Assembly (NCBI GenBank): GCA_017511715.1
Contig: JAFWJF010000006.1
Span: forward strand, 39,601 to 103,600
Reading direction: 5' to 3'
DNA: 64,000 bases
DNA from: Alphaproteobacteria bacterium
GTDB taxonomy: Bacteria; Pseudomonadota; Alphaproteobacteria; Rs-D84
Shown: piece by piece, positions 33,788-42,719 of the stretch
Layout of the letters: each line of letters starts with the position of its first letter
How positions within the stretch are numbered: position 1 is the first letter of the stretch
The notes under the pieces: generated by a model
What the model saw: the letters and a program-made list of their open reading frames with translations, nothing else
What the model was told of the DNA's origin: nothing
Database searches by the model: none
Made by a program: the position numbers and the translations under genes

Positions 33788-35086
33788 TTATCGAACAGAT
33801 GCCTGTTTGAATAATTCTTCGGCAGGGACTGTCTTTTCTTTCATTTTGACGTGAGTCAACATTGTGTCCAAAGCCTTTCGTTCAAAAATCATGCCACGCA
33901 ACATAGCGACTGCATTTTGGTTTTTGTTATAAAATTCGAAAATCTGTTTCGGGTCTGGGTAACGAGATGCTTCGTTCCAGATTGCTTGTTGCAGGTCTTC
34001 GCGGGTCACTTCAACTTTGTTTTGTGTGCCCCATTCCGCCAAAATCAAGCCCAGTTTAACACGGCGTTCGGCATCTTTCTTTTCTTTCTTTTCGTCCCAC
34101 TTGTGATCATGGCCGTGTTCGGTGTTATGGTGTTCGTGTTCCGCTTTTGCCATATTTAATTCTTGTTCAACCAAACTTTCTGGTAAATCAAGTTTAACTT
34201 TGTCAGCCAAAACATCCAACAATTCATTTCTCATTTCCTGCTGTGCTGCTGTGGCATATTGTTCTGTGATAATGTTGCGAATATGTTCTTTCAGTTTTGC
34301 AACGGACTCTTGACCGACCGCTTTTGCCAATTCGTCGTTCATGTCTGGCAAAATATGTTTGCGGACTTCGTGAACTTTTACTTCAAAACGGGCTTTTTTA
34401 CCAGCCAAGTTTTCAGCATGATATTCTTTTGGAAATGTAACGTTTACATCAAATTCATCGCCTGCTTTGTGTCCAATAATTTGGTCTTCAAAGCCCGGAA
34501 TAAAAGAACCAGAGCCCAAAATCAAGTGATGTTTTTCAGCCGCACCACCTTCAAAAGCTTCTTTGCCCAGGAATCCCTTGAAGTCTATGACCGCGACATC
34601 GCCATCTTTGGCTTTGTATTTTTCGTCTTGTTTTTCAGCAACACTGCGTGATTTGCGAATATTTTCCAACGCAGTATCGACTTCTTTTTCATCTAATTTT
34701 GCAACTTTCTTAGTGATTGTGATTTTTTCTAAATCAATTGCAGGCAAAGTTGGCAAAATATCAAATTCCAATGAATATTCGACATCTTTACCTATTTGGA
34801 ACCCGTCCATATCTACCTTTGGTTGCGAGGCAATACGTACCTTTTTTTCATCTAAATACTTTTGCATATCTTCGTTCAAGGCTTTGTCAACAGCTTCGGC
34901 CCATGCTTGTGCATTGTGTTTTTGACGCAATATGGATAATGGGATGTGGCCTGGGCGAAAGCCTGGCATTTTTGCTTTCTTGCCATATTCGGTTAAAATT
35001 TTATCTGCCGCGGCTTGTATATCATCAGCCGCAATTTTTCCAGATACAGAATAATGTAAATCTTTTACTTTTTCTTTTGTAAACAT
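33788..35086 (-). CDS. tig: Trigger factor
   Basis: A 432-aa ribosome-bound chaperone and prolyl isomerase. The N-terminal ribosome-binding loop (GFRPGHIPLSILRQK, 45-60) corresponds to the GFRKGKVP signature. The FKBP-type PPIase domain lies around 150-235 (DGDVAVIDFKGFLGKEAFEGG, LILGSGSFIPGFEDQIIGHKAGDEF). The C-terminal helical arms carry an odd His-rich stretch (HEHHNTEHGHDHKWDEKKEKK, about 330-350) that could bind metal. The ATG at 35086 follows AAAAGGAAAAA; the longer in-frame start is rejected. ClpP and ClpX genes, often adjacent in proteobacteria, are not here. Confidence 0.95.
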   Translation of the reverse strand: MFTKEKVKDLHYSVSGKIAADDIQAAADKILTEYGKKAKMPGFRPGHIPLSILRQKHNAQAWAEAVDKALNEDMQKYLDEKKVRIASQPKVDMDGFQIGKDVEYSLEFDILPTLPAIDLEKITITKKVAKLDEKEVDTALENIRKSRSVAEKQDEKYKAKDGDVAVIDFKGFLGKEAFEGGAAEKHHLILGSGSFIPGFEDQIIGHKAGDEFDVNVTFPKEYHAENLAGKKARFEVKVHEVRKHILPDMNDELAKAVGQESVAKLKEHIRNIITEQYATAAQQEMRNELLDVLADKVKLDLPESLVEQELNMAKAEHEHHNTEHGHDHKWDEKKEKKDAERRVKLGLILAEWGTQNKVEVTREDLQQAIWNEASRYPDPKQIFEFYNKNQNAVAMLRGMIFERKALDTMLTHVKMKEKTVPAEELFKQASVR

Positions 35087-35204
35087 ATTTTTTTCCTTTT
35101 GGGTACTATAAGTCTGTAGGAGATTATACAAATATTAAAAAAAAATTTCAACAGAAACATTCAAGAAAATATGCAAAAAATTTGCTAAAAAACGGCCAAA
35201 AGCC

Positions 35205-35233
35205 TTGCAAAAAAATGCCGTTTTTTCTAAAAT
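35205..35233 (+). promoter_or_regulatory. Promoter of the surface protein at 35267
   Basis: TTGCAA (35205-35210), 17 bases, TAAAAT (35228-35233). The leader is about 27 bases with a GGAAGGAAAAGG ribosome binding site. Confidence 0.65.
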
Positions 35234-35266
35234 TTAAGCAATAAAAAAAGGAAGGAAAAGGCAAAT

Positions 35267-37810
35267 ATGATGTTTTTTGCCAGATTTCTGTGTGTTGCCA
35301 AGGCAATGTTGTTTGTCGTGGGGTTCCTTTTTGTTTCATTAAATTCATATGCTGTTGTTTGTCCTTCTACTCATTATGATGACAATGGGGTATGTATGCC
35401 CTGTCCTGAACCTTATACATACGATGATGGAATCGAAGGTAAAACATCCATTACAGAGTGCAAGATTCAATGTCCAGCAGGAACGTGGGTGGATCAGCCG
35501 GATGTTTCGCGATTCGGGTACACTCGTTTGGAGTATTTGGAAAGCGACGGTTCTGCGTATATTGATACAGGACATAAACATACTTCAACAAACATCAAGG
35601 GTGTAATTCGTATTGGTGAAGGAAATAATCCTATAACATCAAATATTAACTTTTTAGGGAACCAGAATAACCCAAATAATAAAACAGGGTATTCTGTCGG
35701 TTGGGCTCCAAGTTTGTTTAAGGTTTGGGTTGAAGCTGACAACAGCCGACTAAATGGGCCTTCCCCACACCCGTTGGGCGCAAATACAATACATGATTTG
35801 GAATATAGGTTTACAGCGACAAAACGTTATATAACCTATGATGGACAAACAAAGGAAGGGTCACATAAAGGCAGTATCGCGGCAAATCATAATATCCATT
35901 TGTTTGATAATGGGGCTGTGCAAACCGCTCAGATTTTCAAGGGACGTATATATTGGATTACGCTGTACGAAGATCCTGATGGTGACGGAGAATTTACTTT
36001 GTTTCATAATTATGTACCGGCAAAGCGAAATGCAGATGGAAAACTTGGAATTTTTGATACGGTGTCAGGAGATTTCTTTTATAATGCAGGCAAAGGCACT
36101 TTCACGAAAGGTGAAGATGTTACAAGTCCTTGTGTAAATGTTGGAACAGGTTATTGGGCAGAGTCCAGTGTTGTGGCGCTCGGTTCCGCAGGAACGCGCA
36201 CGCCTTGTCCTGTTGGGACATATTCAGATTCTGAAACAGGTGAATCTGCAGCAACGTGTACACCATGTGGAGCAGCAGAATATAACAGTATACCCGCATC
36301 TGCATCGTGTAAAACATGTCCTGAGGGTTATACATATGACGAATCGCTGGGTAAAACAGCATTAAGCCAGTGTAAAATACATTGTGATGCAGGAACCTAT
36401 CTTACCGCAGCAGGTAAAAGCAGCTGTTCTGCGTGCAGTGCAGGAAAATATTGTTTGGGTGGTGATTTTTCACCAACTGCTACAAATTTTGGTGTAAAGA
36501 GTTGCGAAACAGAAATTGCTTCTGGATGGACCAGTGCAAGAAGCGCTGCAGCCAAAACAGATTGTTATTACCCCATAACCTTGAACAAAAATGGGTTCAG
36601 TGGAACTATAAGGGCTGGTTCCGGTACAGGATGCAGTGTTGTAAGTAATGCAAGTGGTACAACAGACGCTGTATTGAAATTGTTTTATAACACAGCATGT
36701 ACATTGCCCACAGTGAATTTGACACAATCAGGATTTGCTGCAGCAACAGGTTGGTCAACAACAACCGATATCAGCGAAGAAGTGTCTTCTATTTCTGCGA
36801 CCACCACCACACCAAACATAACAACATATTATGCACGTAAGACTTGCGGTGCAAATTATTATAAAAGCAGTGAAAACACTTGTGCTGCATGTGGATTAAA
36901 CAGTTCTACGGCTGTGGGCAACATATCTGAAACATGTACGTGTAATTCGGGATACACCATTGATGGCAGAGTGAACGGTAGCATCACCAGTTTGACCGGT
37001 TGTATTCCAATGGATTTTACCACAGCTAATCTACATGTCGGCCAAAAACAGTACAGGCTGTTATCTCAAAGACGGACTACGCCGTCTATTTGTCTTGGTA
37101 TGCAAGATTCGGTTTATTATGTATCTTTGATTGAAAAAGAAATTCAGCATGAATTAGGTGTGGGTTATAATAATAAAATCTATACTGCCTGTGATATAAC
37201 CGGTGATTATTGTATCGTTAATGGGGTTTTGCATTGGGCGGATCCAAATTTATATCTTAAATCAAAGGGACAGCAATACATTGATACGGGGGTTGTGCCT
37301 GATTTGAATACTGCGTTTGAAATAGCCATGGCTGATGATACAAGTAATACTTACGGCTTGTTCGGTGTTAAAACTGGTACAACTGTGTTCACAAATACTG
37401 GATTTGGAATATCTTTGGATAATGACAAAGTGGGTTTCTTCCGTAATGGGACAGAATTGGCAACAATAAATAAAGACAGTAATTATCATGTCTATTATCT
37501 GTCCAATACTGCTGCATCCGTAGATGGTGTTTCATATGATTTCGCGCCTGCAACAACACCAATAAACAAAAATCAATCAATGTATGTGTTCGGTTTTAAT
37601 CACAATGGGCTGGCCTATGATAAGACATTATCTGTGAAATATGTTAAAATATGGCAAGGCGATACTCTTATTCGACATCTTGTCCCTGTCCCAAAAGATT
37701 TGGTCATTGGAAACTTCACGGTTCCATCAAATGGGATGTTTGATATTGTAAATCAGCAATTTTACGCAAATGGTGGCATAAGTAATTTTGAGTATGGTAA
37801 AGTACAATAA
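35267..37810 (+). CDS. Large Cys-rich surface protein with two LamG-like domains
   Basis: An 847-aa protein; its signal peptide ends near residue 29 (SLNSYA). Module order: a short Cys-rich repeat (CMPCPEPYTYDDGIEGKTSI), a LamG/concanavalin-like domain (about 84-280, opening RLEYLESDGSAYIDTG), a second Cys-rich section (CPVGTYSDSETGESAATCTPC, CSACSAGKYCLGG), an InlB-like beta segment (ITLNKNGFSGTIRAGSG ... TACTLPTVNLTQSGF), another Cys module, and a second LamG-like domain (about 660-840, YLKSKGQQYIDTGVV). Likely an adhesive or glycan-binding envelope protein. How it is attached is not visible: no LPXTG, no autotransporter barrel, no lipobox. Own promoter and terminator. Confidence 0.85.
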   Translation: MMFFARFLCVAKAMLFVVGFLFVSLNSYAVVCPSTHYDDNGVCMPCPEPYTYDDGIEGKTSITECKIQCPAGTWVDQPDVSRFGYTRLEYLESDGSAYIDTGHKHTSTNIKGVIRIGEGNNPITSNINFLGNQNNPNNKTGYSVGWAPSLFKVWVEADNSRLNGPSPHPLGANTIHDLEYRFTATKRYITYDGQTKEGSHKGSIAANHNIHLFDNGAVQTAQIFKGRIYWITLYEDPDGDGEFTLFHNYVPAKRNADGKLGIFDTVSGDFFYNAGKGTFTKGEDVTSPCVNVGTGYWAESSVVALGSAGTRTPCPVGTYSDSETGESAATCTPCGAAEYNSIPASASCKTCPEGYTYDESLGKTALSQCKIHCDAGTYLTAAGKSSCSACSAGKYCLGGDFSPTATNFGVKSCETEIASGWTSARSAAAKTDCYYPITLNKNGFSGTIRAGSGTGCSVVSNASGTTDAVLKLFYNTACTLPTVNLTQSGFAAATGWSTTTDISEEVSSISATTTTPNITTYYARKTCGANYYKSSENTCAACGLNSSTAVGNISETCTCNSGYTIDGRVNGSITSLTGCIPMDFTTANLHVGQKQYRLLSQRRTTPSICLGMQDSVYYVSLIEKEIQHELGVGYNNKIYTACDITGDYCIVNGVLHWADPNLYLKSKGQQYIDTGVVPDLNTAFEIAMADDTSNTYGLFGVKTGTTVFTNTGFGISLDNDKVGFFRNGTELATINKDSNYHVYYLSNTAASVDGVSYDFAPATTPINKNQSMYVFGFNHNGLAYDKTLSVKYVKIWQGDTLIRHLVPVPKDLVIGNFTVPSNGMFDIVNQQFYANGGISNFEYGKVQ

Positions 37811-37833
37811 ATTTAATTTCTGTTGTTTCAATA

Positions 37834-37860
37834 AAAAACCGCCGAATTGGCGGTTTTTTT
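37834..37860. terminator. Bidirectional terminator
   Basis: Stem AAACCGCC / GGCGGTTT, loop GAATT, T-run; between the surface-protein gene and convergent rpsI. Confidence 0.85.
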
Positions 37861-37877
37861 GTTTGGTAAACGCAGTA

Positions 37878-38411
37878 TTAACGTTTGCTGAACTGTGTAG
37901 AACGACGTGCTTTGTGGAAACCAAAGTGTTTACGTTCAACGACACGGCTGTCGCGTGTAAGGAAGCCAGCAACTTTCAATGCCTTGCGTAAATCTGGTTC
38001 TGCTTTTTCCAAAGCCTTGGAAATACCGTGTTTTACAGCACCTGCTTGACCTGACAAACCACCGCCAGCAACAATCGCAACAACGTCATATGCACCATCG
38101 CGTTTTGTCACATCAAATGGTTGTACCAAAATCATTTGCAATACCGGACGTTTGAAATATTTTTTCATTTCAATACCGTTTATTGTAATGTTGCCTTTGC
38201 CTGGCATCAAATAAACGCGTGCAACAGAATCTTTTCTTTTTCCGGTTGCATATGTTGCACCAGATAATTTAGTTGTTGCAACTGTTGTTTTAGCAGCAGT
38301 TGTTTTAGCTGTTGCCTTGGGTGTCTTTGCAGCGGTTGCTTTTTTTGCAGGGGCTGCTTTTGTTGTTTTAGCAGTTGTTTTCGTTGCTGCTTTTTTTGTT
38401 GTTTCTGTCAT
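37878..38411 (-). CDS. rpsI: 30S ribosomal protein S9 with basic N-terminal extension
   Basis: The S9 core starts near residue 50 ([21 protein letters not shown]) and ends with RRSTQFSKR, whose terminal Arg contacts P-site tRNA. The preceding 50 residues are a Lys/Ala/Thr repeat tail ([20 protein letters not shown] and similar), not present in E. coli S9 and similar in composition to the gcrA linker. The ATG of this longer form overlaps the rplM stop (TAATG), which supports translation of the extension. The conserved rplM-rpsI operon order is kept. Confidence 0.94.
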   Translation of the reverse strand: MTETTKKAATKTTAKTTKAAPAKKATAAKTPKATAKTTAAKTTVATTKLSGATYATGKRKDSVARVYLMPGKGNITINGIEMKKYFKRPVLQMILVQPFDVTKRDGAYDVVAIVAGGGLSGQAGAVKHGISKALEKAEPDLRKALKVAGFLTRDSRVVERKHFGFHKARRSTQFSKR

Positions 38412-38884
38412 TATTCGCCCCTTTTGTTTTTACGATTCAACGATGCAAAATCAATAACGATTGGGTTTTGTGCCGCGTGTTTGTGTTCCGCGCCTGCGTA
38501 AACATGCAGTTTTGTTAAGCGTTTGTTAGCCAATGCAACAGCTGTGCGACGTCCCATCATGCGTTTTACAGCATTTGTAATCAATTTTTCTGGTTTTTCA
38601 GAACGCATTTGACCCAATGTTCTTTCTTTGGTGCTGCCTGTCCAAAGAGAATGCCAAAAGAATTTTGTCTTTTCGTCTTTGTGACCGGTCAAAGCAACCT
38701 TGTCAGCGTTAATAATAATAACATGATCACCGCAATCCATGTTAGGTGTCCATGTTGGTTTGTTCTTGCCACGCAGGATATTTGCAGTATATGCCGCCAA
38801 ACGTCCCAATGTGCAATTTGTTGCGTCAATCAGATACCATTTGGCTTCCAATTCGCATTTTTTTAATGATTTTGTCATTGCCAT
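38411..38884 (-). CDS. rplM: 50S ribosomal protein L13
   Basis: A 157-aa early-assembling large-subunit protein. Typical segments: [54 protein letters not shown]-type [31 protein letters not shown]. The ATG at 38884 follows AAAAGGT at a good distance; an upstream in-frame start is rejected. First gene of the rplM-rpsI operon, with its own promoter. Confidence 0.96.
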   Translation of the reverse strand: MAMTKSLKKCELEAKWYLIDATNCTLGRLAAYTANILRGKNKPTWTPNMDCGDHVIIINADKVALTGHKDEKTKFFWHSLWTGSTKERTLGQMRSEKPEKLITNAVKRMMGRRTAVALANKRLTKLHVYAGAEHKHAAQNPIVIDFASLNRKNKRGE

Positions 38885-38917
38885 TGTTTTTACCTTTTGA
38901 TGTTTGTTAAAAATAGC

Positions 38918-38952
38918 GTGCCTATTATGTTGCAAACAGGCACAAAAGTCAA
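38918..38952 (-). promoter_or_regulatory. rplM: rplM-rpsI promoter with overlapping inverted repeat
   Basis: Minus strand: TTGACT (38952-38947), 17 bases, CATAAT (38929-38924). An inverted repeat GTGCCT / AGGCAC (38943-38938 and 38923-38918) encloses the -10 box, so it is either an operator or, less likely, part of the leader. Confidence 0.6.
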
Positions 38953-38965
38953 GAAAAATCGATAT

Positions 38966-38979
38966 GGTATTATAATACC
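38966..38979. promoter_or_regulatory. 14-base palindrome GGTATTATAATACC
   Basis: A perfect palindrome between the end of the histidine kinase gene and the rplM promoter. AT-rich, without a T-run, so more like a protein-binding site than a terminator. Confidence 0.4.
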
Positions 38980-38990
38980 GTAATGTTTTT

Positions 38991-40268
38991 TTATAAAGGC
39001 AACACCACGCGTACTTTTAGTCCGCCCAAATCACTGTTTTCCAAAAATATTTGTCCGCCATGATTTTCAATTGCTGTTTTTGCGATGGATAAGCCCAACC
39101 CGGTTCCGCCGGTTGATTCACTGCGAGATTCATCCAAACGAACAAAAGGTTGCATTGCGCGTTCTTTTTTATCATCTGGGATGCCTATGCCATCGTCTTC
39201 AATTATTACTGTGACAGAATCTGTTGAATCAATTTCGGTGATTTTCAATGTTTTTTTCGCAAACCGAGCAGCGTTTTCAATTATGTTTGTGAAAGCACTG
39301 GTTAAAGCATTGGGGCGTGCATAAAATTGAACTGGTTCCGGTGGCAGGTCTAAAATAATCTTTTTGTTTGGCGCGGCATTGCGTGCAATTCTGGTTAGCA
39401 TAGCCGGCAGTTCAACCGCCTGCTCTATTTCTGGGGCTTCGCCGCGTGCAAATGCCAGATAGCCATTGACCATTTCACTCATTCTGTCGATTTCGTGCAA
39501 TAAATCTTGTTTGCTGGCTGAATCTGTTTCAACGGCCAGGCGCATTCTGGTCAAAGGCGTTTTAAGATCGTGGCCAACCGCATTTAACATATCTGTTCTG
39601 GTTTTGTTATATCGATTTAGACGCTCTTTCATGGTTATCATTGCGTTTGCCGCTTCGCGAATTTCCAAAGACCCGCTTGGTTGAAAGCCAGGAACGTCCA
39701 TGCCACGTCCGAATTTATTGGCGGCTTTTGCGATACGGCGAATGCTGCGTGTATGAAAAACGATAAATGGCGTTACCAAAATAGATACTATTAATATTGC
39801 GCCAACAACCCACAATAAAAACACTTCTGCACTGGTAGAATAAATTCTGTGCATGCTGGTTGCAAAGGTTGCGATTTTGTTATCATTTGTTGGAACGTCT
39901 ATGAATATTAAACGTTTGCCACGGTCAATATAGACATTCGTTGGTTGTTTTATTCTTGTTTGTAATTCAGCAACCAGTGGGCCGGCTTCTCTTGATTTGT
40001 TGTCATTTTTTGGTCTATTTAATTTTTCGTTAATGGAAACGTTAATGCCGATGTCGCTTGCCAACATTTTTACGGCTTCTGTATTGTTTTGATTCATAAA
40101 GTGAACCATCGTGGCAACTTCGCCTGCTAATGTGCGCGCCAATGTGGCATGAACTTTTTTCCAATGGTTACCAAAAAACGAATTTGCAACAATTAACAAC
40201 GCCACAATCAGTGGGATTAATACCATTAAAATTGTTCTGCCCAAGAAACTTCGCGGTATAAGTCTCAT
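38991..40268 (-). CDS. Sensor histidine kinase (EnvZ-like)
   Basis: A 425-aa inner-membrane kinase: membrane helix 1 (about 10-30), a periplasmic sensor of about 115 residues, helix 2 (about 150-172, VFLLWVVGAILIVSILVTPFI), HAMP (about 175-230), HisKA with the phosphoacceptor His in NAVGHDLKTPLTRMRLAVE, and HATPase_c with the N box NIIENAARF, DDGIGIPDDKKERAMQPFVR and GGTGLGLSIAKTAIENHGG. It lies 16 bases after its response regulator. The signal sensed is not visible; membrane stress or osmolarity would be guesses from family resemblance. Confidence 0.93.
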   Translation of the reverse strand: MRLIPRSFLGRTILMVLIPLIVALLIVANSFFGNHWKKVHATLARTLAGEVATMVHFMNQNNTEAVKMLASDIGINVSINEKLNRPKNDNKSREAGPLVAELQTRIKQPTNVYIDRGKRLIFIDVPTNDNKIATFATSMHRIYSTSAEVFLLWVVGAILIVSILVTPFIVFHTRSIRRIAKAANKFGRGMDVPGFQPSGSLEIREAANAMITMKERLNRYNKTRTDMLNAVGHDLKTPLTRMRLAVETDSASKQDLLHEIDRMSEMVNGYLAFARGEAPEIEQAVELPAMLTRIARNAAPNKKIILDLPPEPVQFYARPNALTSAFTNIIENAARFAKKTLKITEIDSTDSVTVIIEDDGIGIPDDKKERAMQPFVRLDESRSESTGGTGLGLSIAKTAIENHGGQIFLENSDLGGLKVRVVLPL

Positions 40269-40283
40269 ACAATTTGTCCTTTT

Positions 40284-40922
40284 TTAGTGTTTCTTTGTTA
40301 TTATTTTATAGCCCATTCCACGAACCGTTATAATATCTATATCTGATAATACACCATTTATTTTATTGCGCAAGCGTTTTGCAACCATGGGTGTAGCAGA
40401 AACAATATTGCCAACAGGACTGATTAGATTTTGTAATAATTTTTTTTCTTCAGATGAAAGAGATAATAATTTGTTTTTTTCGTCATCCGTTTTAATAAAA
40501 AATTCACCGTCTGCAAAAATTAAACCCAATGAATAATTGTTTTTCCTGGTGTGGTTTTCGGGCGTTTTAGTTATATTCTTCAACCTTAATACCAATTCTT
40601 GTAATTGAAATGGTTTTGCCATATAATCATTTGCGCCACCTGACAGCCCGTCTATGGCATTATCTGACCCGGATAAAGCCGTCAGCATAATAACAGGTGT
40701 TGTATTGCCGTTTAATCGTAATTGTTTAAGAAATGTAAGCCCGTCCATGCCATCCATCATCCTGTCTAATACGATTGCATCTGTGGATATTCGTTCCAGT
40801 ATTTTTTCTGCTTCGCTGGCAGATTCTGCTGTTATTACATTAAAATCGGCACGGCGTAACCCAGTGGCCAAAGTGCTTCTTAATATTTTATCATCATCAA
40901 CAACAAGTATGTTTTTGTTCAT
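40284..40922 (-). CDS. Response regulator, partner of the EnvZ-like kinase
   Basis: A 212-aa two-domain regulator. The receiver domain (1-115) has the acidic pocket VVDDDK, phosphoacceptor D53 in VLDRMMDGMDG, the Thr in MLTALSG and Lys in YMAKPFQ. The C-terminal part (about 125-212) resembles an OmpR-type winged helix but is divergent, with the family's final RGMGYKI signature retained. An in-frame GTG lies one codon upstream. The order regulator-kinase in one operon is standard. Targets are unknown. Confidence 0.92.
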   Translation of the reverse strand: MNKNILVVDDDKILRSTLATGLRRADFNVITAESASEAEKILERISTDAIVLDRMMDGMDGLTFLKQLRLNGNTTPVIMLTALSGSDNAIDGLSGGANDYMAKPFQLQELVLRLKNITKTPENHTRKNNYSLGLIFADGEFFIKTDDEKNKLLSLSSEEKKLLQNLISPVGNIVSATPMVAKRLRNKINGVLSDIDIITVRGMGYKIITKKH

Positions 40923-40964
40923 CACATTATATCACAAAAAGTTTTATCATGCCTGTATTTTGGC

Positions 40965-41906
40965 TTATTTGCTTAACGCTTCAACAGTATATTCGCCTGG
41001 TCTTATTGAACGGCCGGGATTGTCAAGGTTTTCGCCATCCTTGTACGTTGAAGCACGGAATTTAGAACCATTAGTTGTGAATTCTGTCTTGAATACTAAA
41101 TATCCGTTCGCCCCACCCGAAGTTGGTCCCTGCAATCCGATTGAATAGTATGCCCCAATAAGACCATAGTCTAAATCGATGTAATCAACGCTTAATAATA
41201 ATGATATGTTCGCCATCCCGTCGCTTGTTAAATTGCATGCAAATTCGCGATTGGCTAATGTTGCCTGGGAATTGTTTGGTACAGATATGTCCATAACAGT
41301 TGGTTCGCAGGTTCGTTGTATGCCGTTAACCAAAAACTCATAATTCATTGTCGCGGTTGCCATTGAAAGACCGGTAGATAAATCAACCTTGGATATAGTG
41401 GCCTTTGGTATTTTTACCAGCGCGTTTGCAATTCCAGAGCGGACAGGAAAAGAAATGCCTGATTGTAAACAGCTGCGTGAAAAAGGGTCTGCTTCGCATA
41501 TGTAGAGTCTGGAATGCGCGTTTGTCATAAACATATTTGCCAAACTGTTGAACAAAAATGTCCGTGTTATACGATTGTTCAATCGCGTACAATTAAAGTC
41601 GCGACAAATAACAGTAGGTCTTTCTGTGAATTGAACCCCTGGATGCGTGTCGAATTCTTCACTGCGTGTTTCATAGATAATTTCATCATAATCGACAGTA
41701 TCATCTATGTTCATAAATTCTGATTCTGGGATAAAATTCGGGTCGTCAGGATATGCATAATAGGAACGAACAGGTACATCTGTATATATTGTCTGGGTTG
41801 TTTCTTCATAGGCATAATCATCATAATATGGTTCTGAAAATGATTCCGACCAAGCGTTCGTTGCATTTAATGCCAGTATTGTCGTAAAAAAAACAATTTT
41901 TCTCAT
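40965..41906 (-). CDS. Secreted protein of unknown function
   Basis: A 313-aa protein with signal peptide MRKIVFFTTILALNATNAWS. The first 80 mature residues are acidic and Tyr-rich; the rest is a beta-rich, low-Cys domain (CRDFNCTRLNN, ICEADPFSRSC, then long amphipathic strands such as ISLLLSVDYIDLDYGLIG). A promoter fits at about 41943-41972 (TTGACA, 18 bases, TATCAT, minus strand). It ends 42 bases before the response regulator gene on the same strand with no terminator hairpin between, so read-through into the two-component system is possible. Confidence 0.8.
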   Translation of the reverse strand: MRKIVFFTTILALNATNAWSESFSEPYYDDYAYEETTQTIYTDVPVRSYYAYPDDPNFIPESEFMNIDDTVDYDEIIYETRSEEFDTHPGVQFTERPTVICRDFNCTRLNNRITRTFLFNSLANMFMTNAHSRLYICEADPFSRSCLQSGISFPVRSGIANALVKIPKATISKVDLSTGLSMATATMNYEFLVNGIQRTCEPTVMDISVPNNSQATLANREFACNLTSDGMANISLLLSVDYIDLDYGLIGAYYSIGLQGPTSGGANGYLVFKTEFTTNGSKFRASTYKDGENLDNPGRSIRPGEYTVEALSK

Positions 41907-42057
41907 AGGAATACCCTTTCTCTCGTATACGTTTGATAAAATGATAGAATATTTTTATATGCCATGTCAAAGCAAAAAATATTTTTATTGAAAATAATAA
42001 TAAAATTGTTTTATAAATATGATATAGTTAAAGACAGAAAAATATTAAGGTGAAGAA

Positions 42058-42717
42058 ATGGTTGATATAATTATTACCGGAGAATCTGGAAAATTACACG
42101 CTGTATATCACAAATCAGAACAAGAAGCCGCGCCTTTGGCGGTTGTTTTGTCCGGCAGTCCGCGTCAAAAATGCCATATGAACGACCGTGTTTCTTATGC
42201 GATGTTTCGTGCCTTTATGGATATTGGTTTTTCTGTGGTGCGTTTTAATTATCGTGGGGTTAATGATTCAGAAGGTTCAATTGGAACTACGGCTGAAAAT
42301 ATGTTAGATATCGCCACAGTGATAGATTGGATTCAGAATAAAAATGAAGATAGCGATAAGATATGGTTGGCGGGGCATCAATTGGGGGCATGGTATGTAT
42401 TGCAAGCTATGATGCGTCGACCAGAGGTTTCTGGGTTTGCGCTGGTATCTCCAGACCCGTCAGTTTCTGATTTTGGCTTTTTGTCGCCCCGCCCTAATCG
42501 TGGGTTGTTGTTGCAGGGCGCAAATGAAAGCGAAGAAGCGGCTGCTTTTGGTGTTCATTTAACTCAGATTCTTAAAAAGCAGGCACAAATAGACCTTGAA
42601 ACAATTCGGGTTAAAAATGCAGATGCATGTTATTCCCAGGCGGCAGATTTACGCCAGATGTATAATGATTTGAAGGCGTATGTTGGTCGTGAAAATGCTG
42701 ATGATAAGTTGTTGTAA
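42058..42717 (+). CDS. Alpha/beta-hydrolase-fold protein lacking its nucleophile
   Basis: This 219-aa protein aligns by eye with the COG2945-type alpha/beta hydrolases of alphaproteobacteria: [17 protein letters not shown], then [31 protein letters not shown] and [17 protein letters not shown]. The nucleophile elbow, normally GxSxG (as in AGFSFGAW), is G106-H-Q-L-G110, with Gln where the catalytic Ser should be. The usual HPHP oxyanion segment is [11 protein letters not shown], and the acid and His loops are not recognisable. It is probably a non-catalytic relative. It is directly upstream of ruvB and likely co-transcribed. Confidence 0.82.
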   Translation: MVDIIITGESGKLHAVYHKSEQEAAPLAVVLSGSPRQKCHMNDRVSYAMFRAFMDIGFSVVRFNYRGVNDSEGSIGTTAENMLDIATVIDWIQNKNEDSDKIWLAGHQLGAWYVLQAMMRRPEVSGFALVSPDPSVSDFGFLSPRPNRGLLLQGANESEEAAAFGVHLTQILKKQAQIDLETIRVKNADACYSQAADLRQMYNDLKAYVGRENADDKLL

Positions 42718-42719
42718 TC

